From DASQLQ01 sp035629935 (GTDB lineage Bacteria > Actinomycetota > CADDZG01 > WHSQ01): a DNA stretch of 64,000 nt. How positions within the stretch are numbered: the first letter of the stretch is position 1; each line of letters starts with the position of its first letter. Under the pieces are notes generated by a model. It ran no database searches, had not been told where the DNA came from, and was given only the letters and a program-made list of their open reading frames with translations. Of this stretch, positions 41,380-51,700 are shown in pieces. A program made the position numbers and the translations under genes. The stretch spans positions 1 to 64,000 of the forward strand of contig DASQLQ010000141.1 in NCBI GenBank assembly GCA_035629935.1, given 5' to 3'.

Positions 41380-42317
41380 CGGTGCTCCGAGATGTGTTCT
41401 TCGAACGCTCCAACGAATCGAACCTCCGGCTCGAGGGCGATGCCGAAGGCATCCCGAACCCGGGAGCGAACCTCGTGGACGAGGTCGTAGACGTCCTGGG
41501 CGTTCGCCGGTCCACTTGCGATGAAGAAGTTGGCGTGCAGCTCGGAAACGCTCGCCGACCCGACCTTGAATCCCTTGAGGCCGGCTGCCTCAACCAGGCG
41601 GCCCGCATGATCCCCAGGAGGGTTCTTGAACACGCTTCCGGCGTTCTGCACCGCGGGGGGTTGAGTAGAAGCCCGGTGCTTGCGATATCCCTCGACCCGG
41701 CTCTTGACCTCGGCCGGATCGTCTTCTTCCAGTGCGAACTCCGCCGACAGGACGATCTCTCCGTCGGTGAGGGAAGACCGGCGATACGTCATGCCGAGGT
41801 CCTCTTTACTGCGCTCACCGACGGCAGCACCGTCGATATCGAAAACCGTTGCCGAAGTAAGGGTCTGGGCCAGGTCACCGCCATGGGCACCAGCGTTCAT
41901 ACGAACGCCACCTCCGACCGACCCGGGGATGGCGATCGCGAACTCGACGCCGGCTAGTCCTCGGCGTGCTGCCCAGTTGCAGAGCTGCGGCAATGCCGCT
42001 CCCCCACCGGCGACTACTCGACCCCCGGCGGATCGGTCGAGTGTGGAGAACTCGGATCCCAGGCGGATAACAAGACCCGGCCACCCCGAATCAGAGACGA
42101 CTAGGTTCGACCCGCGCCCGAGGATGAGCACATCGACCGCCTCCGGCTCGGTCATTGCAGCCGACAGGATCTCGAGATCGTCGATGTTCTTGGGCTGGAA
42201 GAACAAGGCTGCCGGGCCCCCGAGCCGATATGTGGTCAGACCACGCAGCCCAACGTCCCGTTGGATCGTTCCGGCAACCTTCCCCTCCAGAGCCGCATAT
42301 AGGGACTCGACCGTCAC
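41376..42317 (-). CDS. murB: UDP-N-acetylenolpyruvoylglucosamine reductase
   Basis: A 313-aa FAD enzyme making UDP-MurNAc. Seen are TTYRLGGPAALFF, LGRGSNLVVSD, GVEFAIAIPGSVGGGVRMNAG, the catalytic-region segment NAGSVFKNPPGDHAGRLVE and the C-terminal Glu segment. GTG 42317 overlaps the murC stop by 4 bases. An open frame continues upstream inside murC but is not conserved. Confidence 0.94.
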   Translation of the reverse strand: MTVESLYAALEGKVAGTIQRDVGLRGLTTYRLGGPAALFFQPKNIDDLEILSAAMTEPEAVDVLILGRGSNLVVSDSGWPGLVIRLGSEFSTLDRSAGGRVVAGGGAALPQLCNWAARRGLAGVEFAIAIPGSVGGGVRMNAGAHGGDLAQTLTSATVFDIDGAAVGERSKEDLGMTYRRSSLTDGEIVLSAEFALEEDDPAEVKSRVEGYRKHRASTQPPAVQNAGSVFKNPPGDHAGRLVEAAGLKGFKVGSASVSELHANFFIASGPANAQDVYDLVHEVRSRVRDAFGIALEPEVRFVGAFEEHISEHR

Positions 42318-43678
42318 ACGGAGTCCAGTCGGGTTAGCAGCTCCTCGCCGACAGAGGTCACGTCTCCCGCACCCAAAGTAAGGAGTGCGTCGCCGGAACG
42401 GATGGTTCGGGTCAGGTATCCGATCAGCTCGTCCCGGTGGGGCAGGTACGCAACCGCCCGGCCGGGAAAACGCGAGCAAACCGCATCGGCCACCAACTTC
42501 CCTGTGACACCGGGCACCGGTTCCTCACCGGCCCCGTACACATCAGTGATCACCACCACATCGGCGTCGGCGAAAGAGGATCCGAACTCCGTGGCGAAAA
42601 GCGCCGTGCGCGAATAGCGATGCGGCTGAAAGACAGCGAGGATCCGTCCCCAGCTGCCACTCCGCGCCGCCGAGAGGGTCGAGCGAACCTCGGTTGGATG
42701 GTGGGCGTAGTCGTCGATCACCGTCACGCCGCGGGCCTCTCCTTTGACCTGGAAGCGGCGTTCGACACCCCGGTAGGCCTTCAGGCCTTCGACGATCATG
42801 TCCATCTCGATACCTGCAGCGAGGCCCGCGGCCGCAGCCGCCAACGCGTTTTCCACGTTGTGCGCACCCGGCACCCGCAGCTCGACCCTGCGCGTGTCAC
42901 CTCCCGGTATCGACATATCGAAGCTGGTCGCCTGGGAAGCTGCTTCGGCGTTGCTTGCGGATACGTCGCCGCCCGAACCGAACGTGATGACGCGAGCCTG
43001 AGCATTCCCCCTCAACCCCTCCTCGGATGCCGGAAGGACGCAGGTCCCCGCAGGGTCGGTCGCCCCGATGAAACGCTCGAATGCCTCCTTGATCGCGTCG
43101 AAGGTGTGCCAGTAGTCGAGATGGTCGGCCTCGACGTTCGTTACCACCCCGACATAAGGGCTCAAGAGGAGGAAGGATCCGTCACTCTCGTCGGACTCAG
43201 CCACGGAGTACTCGCCTTGCCCGTACCGCGCGTTCGTGCCGGCGTCGTTCAAGCCGCCGCCCACCAGATAGGTGGGCTCCGCTCCCGCCCGTTGCATGAT
43301 CGACACGATCATGGAGGTCGTAGTCGTCTTCCCATGAGTGCCGGCGACCACGATGGGCTTCGAGCCTTCCAGGATCGCGGCCAGCGCTTCGCCGCGGCTG
43401 ATCACCGGCAGGCCTCGCGCCCTGGCCGCCACGAGCTCCGGATTGGTTTCGGGGATCGCCGACGACACGACCACCAGATCGGCCCCCTCGACGGCGGACC
43501 CATCGTGGCCGATGCGAAGGTCGGCCCCCATGGCTTCCAAGGTGGTGAATGCCCTCGAACGCTTCATATCGGAGCCGGCCACCACCCGTCCCTGTTCCAC
43601 CAGGACCTTCGCGATGGCCGACATCCCTACACCACCGATCCCGATGAAATGGATGCGATCGACGCCGCTCAGATTCAC
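42314..43678 (-). CDS. murC: UDP-N-acetylmuramate-L-alanine ligase
   Basis: A 454-aa Mur ligase that adds the first residue of the stem peptide. N-terminal Rossmann motif HFIGIGGVGMSAIAK, ATP-binding GTHGKTTTTSM, the metal-site region ESDESDGSFL, NVEADHLDYW and the C-terminal DDYAHHPTEVRSTL. It overlaps murG and murB by 4 bases each. Confidence 0.96.
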   Translation of the reverse strand: MNLSGVDRIHFIGIGGVGMSAIAKVLVEQGRVVAGSDMKRSRAFTTLEAMGADLRIGHDGSAVEGADLVVVSSAIPETNPELVAARARGLPVISRGEALAAILEGSKPIVVAGTHGKTTTTSMIVSIMQRAGAEPTYLVGGGLNDAGTNARYGQGEYSVAESDESDGSFLLLSPYVGVVTNVEADHLDYWHTFDAIKEAFERFIGATDPAGTCVLPASEEGLRGNAQARVITFGSGGDVSASNAEAASQATSFDMSIPGGDTRRVELRVPGAHNVENALAAAAAGLAAGIEMDMIVEGLKAYRGVERRFQVKGEARGVTVIDDYAHHPTEVRSTLSAARSGSWGRILAVFQPHRYSRTALFATEFGSSFADADVVVITDVYGAGEEPVPGVTGKLVADAVCSRFPGRAVAYLPHRDELIGYLTRTIRSGDALLTLGAGDVTSVGEELLTRLDSV

Positions 43679-44754
43679 CCGGCAACCTCGCGCACGAGAG
43701 AAGCCATCGCCTGAGCCGCATCGGGCCGCGACAAGGTCCGGGCCGCGGCGCTCATCCCCTCCAGACGCGCCTCGTTGAAGAGCAATTCGTCTGCCAGGGC
43801 TGCTAATGATTCGCCGGTCACCGTGGAGTCCTGTACGACAACTGCAGCTCCCGCACGCTCCAAGACGCGGCCGTGCTTCTCCTGCTGGCGGTCGCGGTGG
43901 TGTGGATAGGGAACGACGATCGACGGCAGGCCGGCAACCGCCAGTTCTGCGACCGTGTTTGCGCCGCCGCGGCAGATAGCCAGATCTGCGACCGCGTACG
44001 CCTCTTCCATGCGCTCGACGAAGCCAACGCTCCTGAACACGAGATCACCGGGGGCCGCGGATGTCTCCGGATCGTGCCTCGACCCGACGATGTGCACCAC
44101 TTGACGGTCCTTTCTGTCCGACCACAGCTGCGGTAACCGGGCTGCTGCTTGATTGATGCTCTGCGCCCCCAGGCTCCCACCGAAAACCAACAAAGTCTTC
44201 CTGACCGGATCGAGACCGAAGTTCTCTATGGCGCCACTGCGCTCCCGGTCCCAATCACACTCGACCAGTCGACGAGGAAGTGGAAGCCCCACGTACCGAC
44301 CACGGGGCCCTGCTTGAACCAACGTTTCTTCGAAGGACACCCCGACGAGACGGGCGGCCCTCCGGAGAACCCGATTCGCCAGTCCGAGCACGATGTTCTG
44401 CTCGTGCAACACCAGAGGTATCCGGAGCCTCGCCGCAGCCACACCTACCGGCAGACTTACGTACCCACCCATCCCTACGACAACGTCTGGGTTCACCTTC
44501 TTGAGAAGAGCCGTAGCACCCCGAGTCGCCTGGATGGCTCGAACACCCGTGGCAGGCAAGCTCCACGGTCGGGATCGATCGAATCCAACGACGTCTACGA
44601 GCTCAAGCGGCCAACCGGCAGCCGGAACGAGCTTGGTCTCCGCCCCGCGTTCGGTTCCGACAAAGGTGATGCTTGCGTCGGCGAGTGCTTCCGCAACCGC
44701 CAGAGCAGGGTTCACATGACCGGCGGTACCGCCGCCGGCAAGCACGACGTTCAT
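43675..44754 (-). CDS. murG: UDP-GlcNAc:lipid I N-acetylglucosaminyltransferase
   Basis: A 359-aa GT28 glycosyltransferase converting lipid I to lipid II at the membrane face. N-terminal VVLAGGGTAGHVNPALAVA, VVGMGGYVSLPVGVAA, LHEQNIVLGLANRVL and the UDP-GlcNAc site ICRGGANTVAEL. ATG 44754 was chosen as it begins the conserved glycine loop and overlaps the ftsW stop (ATGA). Confidence 0.96.
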   Translation of the reverse strand: MNVVLAGGGTAGHVNPALAVAEALADASITFVGTERGAETKLVPAAGWPLELVDVVGFDRSRPWSLPATGVRAIQATRGATALLKKVNPDVVVGMGGYVSLPVGVAAARLRIPLVLHEQNIVLGLANRVLRRAARLVGVSFEETLVQAGPRGRYVGLPLPRRLVECDWDRERSGAIENFGLDPVRKTLLVFGGSLGAQSINQAAARLPQLWSDRKDRQVVHIVGSRHDPETSAAPGDLVFRSVGFVERMEEAYAVADLAICRGGANTVAELAVAGLPSIVVPYPHHRDRQQEKHGRVLERAGAAVVVQDSTVTGESLAALADELLFNEARLEGMSAAARTLSRPDAAQAMASLVREVAG

Positions 44755-45950
44755 CTCGAAGCGGGCCGGCGAGCCGTCCTTTTCTGTCCCCGAGGCGGCT
44801 TGGAGTGCAGGGCGATGCTGGTCAAGATCCCCATCGCTATCAACGAGATCACCAGCGATGTTCCCCCGAATGAAACGAACGGCAACGGAACGCCTGTGAT
44901 AGGTAGCGCGGCGGTCACCGCTCCGATGTTCACTAGAGCTTGGAAGCAGATCCAAACGGTTATCCCGGAAGCGATGAGCATGCCGAACCGATCTGGAGCT
45001 CGACGGGCGATCTTTATGCCGAGGAATGCGATGAAAGCGAAGAGCCCGAGCACCACGAGCGTGCCGAGCGCTCCAGTCTCCTCTCCCAAGATCGCGTAGA
45101 TGAAGTCCGTGTGCGCGTTTGGGATGTACATCCATTTCTGGCGGCTCGCTCCCAAGCCCACCCCGAACCATCCACCGGAACCCAAGGCGATCAACGACTG
45201 GATCGTTTGGTAGCCCGTGTACAGCGGGTCGGCCCAGGGATCCATGAACGCAAGCAACCGGGCCCGGCGGTAGGGCGCCGCCAATGCCCCGAACGAGGCC
45301 GCCGCTACACCGATGAGACCGATGGGAAGCAGGAACCGAAGTGGTGCTCCTGCAACGAAGAGCATGCTGAGGCCGATCGCGCCCGTTACCAACGTCGTGC
45401 CCATGTCGGGTTGTTTCATGATCAGCAACACCAACAGTCCCATCGCGGGCATCAGCGGCAAGACTGTGTGCGAGAAACCTTCGAGAAGTTTTTCATCCTT
45501 GCGCGAGAACACGTCGGCCGCGAACAGAACGAAAGCCAGTTTCGCCATCTCGGATGGCTGGAACGAAAGCGGTCCCCATCCCAACCAACGGGCACTTCCC
45601 CCCACGGTGATACCGAGACCCGGGATGAGCACTGCTACCAGCAACGCACACGTGCCGGCGAACAGGAGGTAGCCACTTCCGGACAGCTTCCGGTAGTCGA
45701 GACGAGCGAAGAAGATGAACGCTCCGGCCCCGATGATCGCACAGACCAACTGGCGTTTGAAGAAGAAGAACGATGAGTCGTACGTGGCGAAAGACGTCAC
45801 TGAACTGGCCGACAGGATCATCACCAAACCAAGCACTAACAACGACCCCACTGAGACGGATAGCAAGACGGCCGGATGCCCGCGGCCAAGGGTCTGTGCC
45901 GGTGCGCGCGACCGCGCCCTGACCCCTACGACTCCCTGCCTTGTTGCCAT
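44751..45950 (-). CDS. ftsW: Lipid II polymerase FtsW (SEDS family)
   Basis: A 399-aa membrane protein with about ten helices. SEDS motifs include QPSEMAKLAFVLFAAD, KQPDMGTTLVTGAI, GYQTIQSLIALGSGGWFGVGLG, HTDFIYAILGEETGALG and FVSFGGTSLV. It polymerises lipid II at the septum together with FtsI. ATG 45950 was chosen over upstream alternatives because murD ends at 45953. Confidence 0.94.
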   Translation of the reverse strand: MATRQGVVGVRARSRAPAQTLGRGHPAVLLSVSVGSLLVLGLVMILSASSVTSFATYDSSFFFFKRQLVCAIIGAGAFIFFARLDYRKLSGSGYLLFAGTCALLVAVLIPGLGITVGGSARWLGWGPLSFQPSEMAKLAFVLFAADVFSRKDEKLLEGFSHTVLPLMPAMGLLVLLIMKQPDMGTTLVTGAIGLSMLFVAGAPLRFLLPIGLIGVAAASFGALAAPYRRARLLAFMDPWADPLYTGYQTIQSLIALGSGGWFGVGLGASRQKWMYIPNAHTDFIYAILGEETGALGTLVVLGLFAFIAFLGIKIARRAPDRFGMLIASGITVWICFQALVNIGAVTAALPITGVPLPFVSFGGTSLVISLIAMGILTSIALHSKPPRGQKRTARRPASR

Positions 45951-45952
45951 CG

Positions 45953-47311
45953 CTACTCGATCTCCTGATCGGCCTTCAGAAGCGCTGCAACGCACGCGCC
46001 GAAATGGTCACCGCGCGCTGCATAGCTTTCATACATGTCCAGGCTCGCACAGCCGGGCGACAACAAGACGGATCCTTTGGCACCGATCTGCTCGCGAGCC
46101 AAGGCCACGGCGCGCTCCATCGAGTCCGCTCGCTGCGCGGGGACCAATCCTTCAAATACCTCGAGGACCTGATCGGCAGCTTCTCCCAGAGCAACGACCC
46201 CGACGACGGGAGGCACCGTTCCCTTCAAAGCAGACAGGTCGATCCCCTTACTTCGTCCTCCCGCTATGAGCACGACGTCGGTCAGACCCTGGACGGCCGC
46301 AAGCGTCGCGTGAGGATTGGTCGCCTTCGAGTCGTCTATGTAGGTGACTCCGTCTGCGATCGCAACCACCTCGAGCCGGTGTGGGAGAGGACGGAAAGCT
46401 CGGATGGCTCGCACTACGCTGTGGGCGTCGATGCCGTACTCGAGGGCGGCCCCCGCAGCCGCAACGGTGTCCTCGAGACCAGCCACTCCGGGAAGTGGAA
46501 CGTCCTCGACGGGGATGATCCGAGTGCGACGCCAGACGATGTGTCCATCCTCGACCCCGATCGAGGGCTGGTGGTCCGGCATCCTGTTTACCGAGAAAGG
46601 CACCAAGCGAGCCACCGCCCCGTCGGCTATGCGCGTCGCCTCGGGATCTTCGGCGTTCGGGAGGAACACATCTTCCGGCTGTTGATTCGCGACGATCTTC
46701 GCTTTGGCGGCCGCGTACCCACCGAAGGAACCATGCCAATCGGTGTGATCTTCAGCAACATTCAGAATCACCGCGACCTTGGGACGGAAATGAACCGTCG
46801 TGGCGAGTTGGAAGCTCGAGACCTCGACCGCGATCGCGTTGCCCGGGGGCACCGACGAGATCGCATCGATCAGCGGATAGCCGATGTTCCCTGCCGCGAC
46901 GGTATCCAAGCCTCCCTCGGAGAGCATCCCGGCAAGCAGGCTGGTCGTCGTCGTCTTGCCGTTCGTTCCCGTTACCGCAAGGAGATCAGCGCGGGACAAG
47001 CGATAAGCGATCTCTATCTCGCTCACGATCTCGATCCCCGTCGACTCCAACGTTCGCATCACCGTCGATGCTGGTGGCACGCCCGGACTGACGACGGCTA
47101 GATCCGCATCGAGATGGGTGAGATCGTGTGCCCCTGTTTCCACAGTGGCGCCCGCGGCGCGCAGTTCGAGTGCCCGCTCCTCGATCTCGACCGATGTCGA
47201 GCCCTCCGTCACGCGCACCTTCGCACCGAGCCCGAGCAGGGCCTTGGCGGTGCTCATGCCACTCGAGGCAAGACCGACCACGACGACGCGTTTCCCACTG
47301 TATGGATTCAC
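45953..47311 (-). CDS. murD: UDP-N-acetylmuramoyl-L-alanine-D-glutamate ligase
   Basis: A 452-aa Mur ligase adding D-Glu. It has VVVGLASSGMSTAKALLGLG, ATP-binding VTGTNGKTTTTSLLAG, NVAEDHTDWHGS and YIDDSKATNPHATLAAV, followed by IAGGRSKGIDLSAL. It overlaps mraY by 4 bases and is followed by ftsW. Confidence 0.96.
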   Translation of the reverse strand: MNPYSGKRVVVVGLASSGMSTAKALLGLGAKVRVTEGSTSVEIEERALELRAAGATVETGAHDLTHLDADLAVVSPGVPPASTVMRTLESTGIEIVSEIEIAYRLSRADLLAVTGTNGKTTTTSLLAGMLSEGGLDTVAAGNIGYPLIDAISSVPPGNAIAVEVSSFQLATTVHFRPKVAVILNVAEDHTDWHGSFGGYAAAKAKIVANQQPEDVFLPNAEDPEATRIADGAVARLVPFSVNRMPDHQPSIGVEDGHIVWRRTRIIPVEDVPLPGVAGLEDTVAAAGAALEYGIDAHSVVRAIRAFRPLPHRLEVVAIADGVTYIDDSKATNPHATLAAVQGLTDVVLIAGGRSKGIDLSALKGTVPPVVGVVALGEAADQVLEVFEGLVPAQRADSMERAVALAREQIGAKGSVLLSPGCASLDMYESYAARGDHFGACVAALLKADQEIE

Positions 47312-48354
47312 GGGATGACGCCGCCCTTACTGATGAAGTCGGCGTAGAAGAGACCGAGCCCGAACGCGACCGAGAGACCCGACAGCACCCAGAACCGGAC
47401 GATCACCGTGAACTCCGGCCACCCCGCAAGCTCGAAGTGATGGTGGATCGGGGCCATCAAGAAGATGCGTTTCCCGGTCCGGCGGAAGATCGCCACCTGG
47501 GCGATCACCGACATCGTCTCGACGACGTATAGGCCACCCAGGATCAGAAGCAGCATCTGCGTGTTCAGGAGGATGGCGAATACGGCCATCGCTCCGCCGA
47601 GCATGAGCGAGCCGGTGTCCCCCATGAAGATCTTGGCCGGGGCGGTGTTCCACCAGAGGAAACCCGCACACGATCCGAACAGGGCAGCGGCCACCAGCGA
47701 GATGTCGAAGGGATCCGACCCCGTCGCAACGAGGTCGTAGAAACCGGGGTGACGGAACTGCCAGAAAGCGATCACGACGAATGCGGCAAGCACCTGCGCC
47801 GCGGACCCGACGGCCAGGCCGTCCAGACCGTCGGTCAGGTTCACGCCGTTGGAAGAAGCGGCAATCATCAGGAATGCCCACAGATAGAAGAACAAGCCCA
47901 GGTTCACGGCGGTCGAACGGAACAGCGACATGTCGGTTCCGATGTCGACGAACTCGATCGCGATGAAGGCGAACAGCAGACCGATGACGAGTTGACCCAG
48001 GAACTTCGCGCGCTTCTGCAGCCCGAGTGACCGCGCCTTTCGGATCTTGATCATGTCGTCGGCGAATCCCAGACATCCGAGCGCCACGATCGTCCCCAAG
48101 GCAAGGATCCCGCTGTCTCTGGGCTGCGACAGGCCGGTCGTTCCGATGTGGCCCAGCGCGTAGCCAACGATCGTTCCGGCCATGATCACGAGGCCGCCCA
48201 TCGTCGGGGTCCCATGCTTCTCGTAGTGCGCCTTGGGACCTTCCTCACGGATCAGCTGGCCCCAGCCGCGCCGGCGGAAGCTCTTGACCGCGATTGGTGT
48301 CCCGAAGAGCCCGAATATGAGTCCAACTGCAGCGGCGATCAGGATGTTGGTCAT
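47308..48354 (-). CDS. mraY: Phospho-MurNAc-pentapeptide transferase
   Basis: A 348-aa, ten-helix enzyme making lipid I. Motifs: KAHYEKHGTPTMGGLVI, GFADDMIK (catalytic Asp pair), NGVNLTDGLDGLAVGS, the substrate-site segment FMGDTGSLMLGGA and the HIPPxHHHFE-type region APIHHHFELAG. Its ATG overlaps the murE stop directly; murF, which normally lies between them, is missing. Confidence 0.96.
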   Translation of the reverse strand: MTNILIAAAVGLIFGLFGTPIAVKSFRRRGWGQLIREEGPKAHYEKHGTPTMGGLVIMAGTIVGYALGHIGTTGLSQPRDSGILALGTIVALGCLGFADDMIKIRKARSLGLQKRAKFLGQLVIGLLFAFIAIEFVDIGTDMSLFRSTAVNLGLFFYLWAFLMIAASSNGVNLTDGLDGLAVGSAAQVLAAFVVIAFWQFRHPGFYDLVATGSDPFDISLVAAALFGSCAGFLWWNTAPAKIFMGDTGSLMLGGAMAVFAILLNTQMLLLILGGLYVVETMSVIAQVAIFRRTGKRIFLMAPIHHHFELAGWPEFTVIVRFWVLSGLSVAFGLGLFYADFISKGGVIP

Positions 48355-49859
48355 CTACTTCCCCCCGTCCATCCCAGAGCCGCGAGCACCTGCCGGGCAA
48401 CGATGCGGTCGTCGAAGGGGATCGTGTGATCGGCGAACTCCTGCCCAGACTCATGCCCCTTACCGGCGATCACCACCACGTCCCCGGGCCGAGCACGCCC
48501 TATCCCCGCCTCGATCGCGCTGGTGCGGTCTACGAGGACGTCGTCGGGACCATCCGCCGATTCGGCAGTAACGCCCTCGAGGATCTGGTTCACGATCGCG
48601 TGCGGGTCCTCGCTACGAGGGTTGTCGGAAGTGACGATGACACTGTCTGCGAGGCGAGCTGCCACGGCGCCCATGAGCGGACGCTTCGCGCGATCGCGAT
48701 CTCCCCCAGCTCCGAAGACACACACCACACGTCCCGAGCTCTTGTCCGCAACATCGCGCGCTGCCCGCAGAACGTTGTCGAGCGAGTCGGGTGTATGTGC
48801 GTAATCGACGATGACGGCGAAAGGCTGGCCTGAGTCGATCGATTCGAATCGACCGGGCACTGCCTTGAGCTCTCGCAGGCCCTGCTCGATCGCAGACAGT
48901 TCGATACTGGCCTGCAGAGCCGTGCTCGCCGCCGCGAGACAGTTGTAGACGTTGAAGCCACCAACGAGCCCGGACTCGATTTCAATCTCGCCTGTCGGTG
49001 CGACGATCCGGAAGGAGCTGCCTTGGGGGCGGAGCTCCACGTCAACCGCCCGAACATCCGCCTCTCGGCTGAGACCAAAAGTCAGACAAGGGATGGGACT
49101 GTTCTCGGCCAGCTTCCGGCCGTACACGTCGTCCACATTCACTGCCCCACGTTGCGCGCGCTCGGGCGTGAATAGCGACCGTTTCGCCTCGAAGTATTCC
49201 TCCATCCCCTGATGGAAATCGAGATGGTCCTGGGACAGGTTCGTGAAAGCGGCCGCGTGGAAAACAAGCCCCTCGGTTCGTTGCAGCACCAACGCGTGCG
49301 AAGTGACCTCCATCACCACCGAGTCGGCACCCACCCGAACCATCTCGGCCAGCAGCTTTTGAAGATCGAGGGATTCCGGCGTCGTTCGGAGACCGGGCCG
49401 GACCTCCCCACCGACATGGGTCTCTATCGTGCCGATCAAGCCCGGCGAACGACCACTTGCCGTCAGGATCGACTCCATCAGGTATGTCGTGGTCGTCTTG
49501 CCGTTCGTTCCCGTAACGCCGAGCAGCATGAGCTTCTCGGCGGGGTAGTCGAACATCGCGGCCCCCAAACGGGCGAGAGCCCGACGGGTGTCGCTGACAC
49601 AGATCTCGGGAACGCCAAGGTCCAACTTCCGCATGGTGCACAGAGCGACCGCCCCTTGCTCGATCGCAGCTCTGGCGAATTCGTGGCCGTCCGAGGTCAT
49701 CCCGACCACGCAACAGAAGATGTCTCCAGGCTCGACTTTGGCGGAGTTGTAGGCGACGCCTGAGACACCGGTCTCGCGATCCCCATCGGTATCCAGCACG
49801 AGCTCTCCGAGCGAGCGCGCGAGCTGTCCTGTGGTTGTTGCCGTGATCTTGGCTGCCAT
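48351..49859 (-). CDS. murE: UDP-N-acetylmuramoyl-tripeptide synthetase
   Basis: A 502-aa Mur ligase that adds the third stem residue. ATP-binding GVTGTNGKTTTTYLME, NLSQDHLDFHQGMEEYF, VDYAHTPDSLDNVL, and the side-chain recognition segment SDNPRSEDPHAIVNQI. The DNPR motif is that of enzymes specific for meso-diaminopimelate. It lies 14 bases after ftsI. Confidence 0.95.
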   Translation of the reverse strand: MAAKITATTTGQLARSLGELVLDTDGDRETGVSGVAYNSAKVEPGDIFCCVVGMTSDGHEFARAAIEQGAVALCTMRKLDLGVPEICVSDTRRALARLGAAMFDYPAEKLMLLGVTGTNGKTTTTYLMESILTASGRSPGLIGTIETHVGGEVRPGLRTTPESLDLQKLLAEMVRVGADSVVMEVTSHALVLQRTEGLVFHAAAFTNLSQDHLDFHQGMEEYFEAKRSLFTPERAQRGAVNVDDVYGRKLAENSPIPCLTFGLSREADVRAVDVELRPQGSSFRIVAPTGEIEIESGLVGGFNVYNCLAAASTALQASIELSAIEQGLRELKAVPGRFESIDSGQPFAVIVDYAHTPDSLDNVLRAARDVADKSSGRVVCVFGAGGDRDRAKRPLMGAVAARLADSVIVTSDNPRSEDPHAIVNQILEGVTAESADGPDDVLVDRTSAIEAGIGRARPGDVVVIAGKGHESGQEFADHTIPFDDRIVARQVLAALGWTGGSR

Positions 49860-49873
49860 CTGTTTGATCGATG

Positions 49874-51700
49874 CTAGTCGTGTGCCGCGGGCTCTTCAGC
49901 GACTTCCGCCTCGATCTCACGCACGGCCTTCTCCGCATTGCTCGTGGGAGCGATACCGAGGTGGCGCAGCGCGTATTCGGTGATCGTCCTGAATGTGGGG
50001 GCCGCGGTTGAACCTCCCCAGATCGGGCTGGGGTCGTCGAGCGTGACCAGGACGACGATCGCAGGATGTCTCGTCGGGGCGAAGCCGGCGAAGCTCGCGA
50101 CCCAGGAGTCTCCATACCCTCCTCCCGGCAGCGGCTTCTGAGCCGTCCCCGTTTTCCCGGCTACGTCGTAACCGGGGATCTGTGCTTCGACCCCGGTGCC
50201 TTTCTCGACCACCCTATGAAGGATCTTCGTCATCTTCCTGGCGGTAGCCCGCGACACAACCCGGCGCGTGGCGGCCGGGCTCGATGGCTCAACCTTTCCG
50301 GATGCGCCCAGAGTCGCGTAGAGCAACTTCGGTTCCACCTCGACACCGTGGTTGGCAAGCGTTCCATACGCGGTCGCTAGTTGCATGGGAGTGACGGCGA
50401 TACCTTGGCCGATCGGGATCGTCGCGATCGTGGGACCCGTCCAATCCTTCCGGTCGAGAACGATGCCGCTGGACTCTCCCGGGAAATCGAGTCCAGTCTC
50501 GGTACCAAAACCGAACTTCTTGACCGCTCGATCCAGTCGCTTACCTCCCAGACGAAGACCCACCTGGATCGTCCCCACGTTCGAAGACTCCTGGATGATC
50601 TCGCTGACAGTCATCTGCTCTGTTGGATGCGGATGAGAATCGTGGAACGTTCGATCCGAGTAGTCGAATGAATCAGGAACCGTGAACGTGGTTTGAGGCG
50701 TCACCACGTGTTTCTCGAGAGCGGCCGCAGCAGTAACGATCTTGAATGCGGAACCGGGCTCATAGACATCGGTCAGTGCCCGGTTACGGCGCACTTCGGA
50801 GGGGAACTCTCCGGGTTCGTTCGCGTCGAACTGTGGCACGTTTGCGAGCGCGAGGATCTCGCCTGTATCGGGGCGCATGATGATCGCGCTTCCCGCTTCC
50901 GCGTGGTATCGCCGAGCGGCATCCGCGAGCGTGAGCTCGGTGAAGTACTGCAGTTCTTTATCCAGTGTCAGGAACAGGGACCGGCCCGGCACCGACCGTT
51001 GCTCGGACGACCCGGCCTGCGGCAACTCCAGTTCCCCAGTGGGATCCTGCTCGTTGGTCAGCCGACCCGGTTCGCCCTGCAGGATCGACTCGTACTGGCT
51101 TTCGATCCCCTCCAGGCCTTTCCCATCGATGTCGGCGAATCCAAGTACGTGAGCTGCCAGTCGTCCGCCCGGGTAATACCGCTTGGGCTCCACCTTCATG
51201 TAGATGCCATCGAGCTCCATCGACCTGATCCGGCGCGCGACCTTTGGAGTGACTTGCCGGGCCAGGAACTCGAACTGGTCACCTTCGAACGAAGGCTGCA
51301 GCAAACGTTCGATGTCGACTGGATCCTCGTCGAGGACGCGGGACAGCTTCTCCGCCGTCTTGCGGGCGTTTTCGAGATGGATGTGATCCGTGTAGACCAT
51401 GAACGTGTCAACAGAGATCGCCAGTGGCTCGCCGGAACGATCGAGGATCGCGCCACGGCGCGCAGGGATGATGATCTCGCGCTCACGCTGTTTGCTTGCG
51501 AGCTCCACATACGCAGGGGCTTCGACCACCTGGAGCACAACGAGGCGAGCCGCCATGGCCCCGAAACTGAGGGTGAACGCAAAGAACATGAAGATCAGGC
51601 GCTTCGCCGAACGTGACAGTCCGCGTTTCCGGGTTCGAGACGCGGAAGAGGCCGACGCACGGGTCGGCCTCCCTCTATTCGCCTGAGATCGCTGCGGCAT
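49874..51700 (-). CDS. ftsI: Septal class B penicillin-binding protein FtsI (PBP3-like)
   Basis: A 608-aa transpeptidase. One membrane helix near residues 32-54 (LIFMFFAFTLSFGAMAARLV), an N-terminal pedestal domain (IIPARRGAILDRSGEPLA) and the transpeptidase domain. The active-site Ser is about S317 in EPGSAFKIV, followed by ESSNVG (SxN) and AGKTGTAQKP (KTG). No PASTA repeats. It cross-links septal peptidoglycan together with FtsW. It overlaps the ftsL-like stop by one base. Confidence 0.95.
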   Translation of the reverse strand: MPQRSQANRGRPTRASASSASRTRKRGLSRSAKRLIFMFFAFTLSFGAMAARLVVLQVVEAPAYVELASKQREREIIIPARRGAILDRSGEPLAISVDTFMVYTDHIHLENARKTAEKLSRVLDEDPVDIERLLQPSFEGDQFEFLARQVTPKVARRIRSMELDGIYMKVEPKRYYPGGRLAAHVLGFADIDGKGLEGIESQYESILQGEPGRLTNEQDPTGELELPQAGSSEQRSVPGRSLFLTLDKELQYFTELTLADAARRYHAEAGSAIIMRPDTGEILALANVPQFDANEPGEFPSEVRRNRALTDVYEPGSAFKIVTAAAALEKHVVTPQTTFTVPDSFDYSDRTFHDSHPHPTEQMTVSEIIQESSNVGTIQVGLRLGGKRLDRAVKKFGFGTETGLDFPGESSGIVLDRKDWTGPTIATIPIGQGIAVTPMQLATAYGTLANHGVEVEPKLLYATLGASGKVEPSSPAATRRVVSRATARKMTKILHRVVEKGTGVEAQIPGYDVAGKTGTAQKPLPGGGYGDSWVASFAGFAPTRHPAIVVLVTLDDPSPIWGGSTAAPTFRTITEYALRHLGIAPTSNAEKAVREIEAEVAEEPAAHD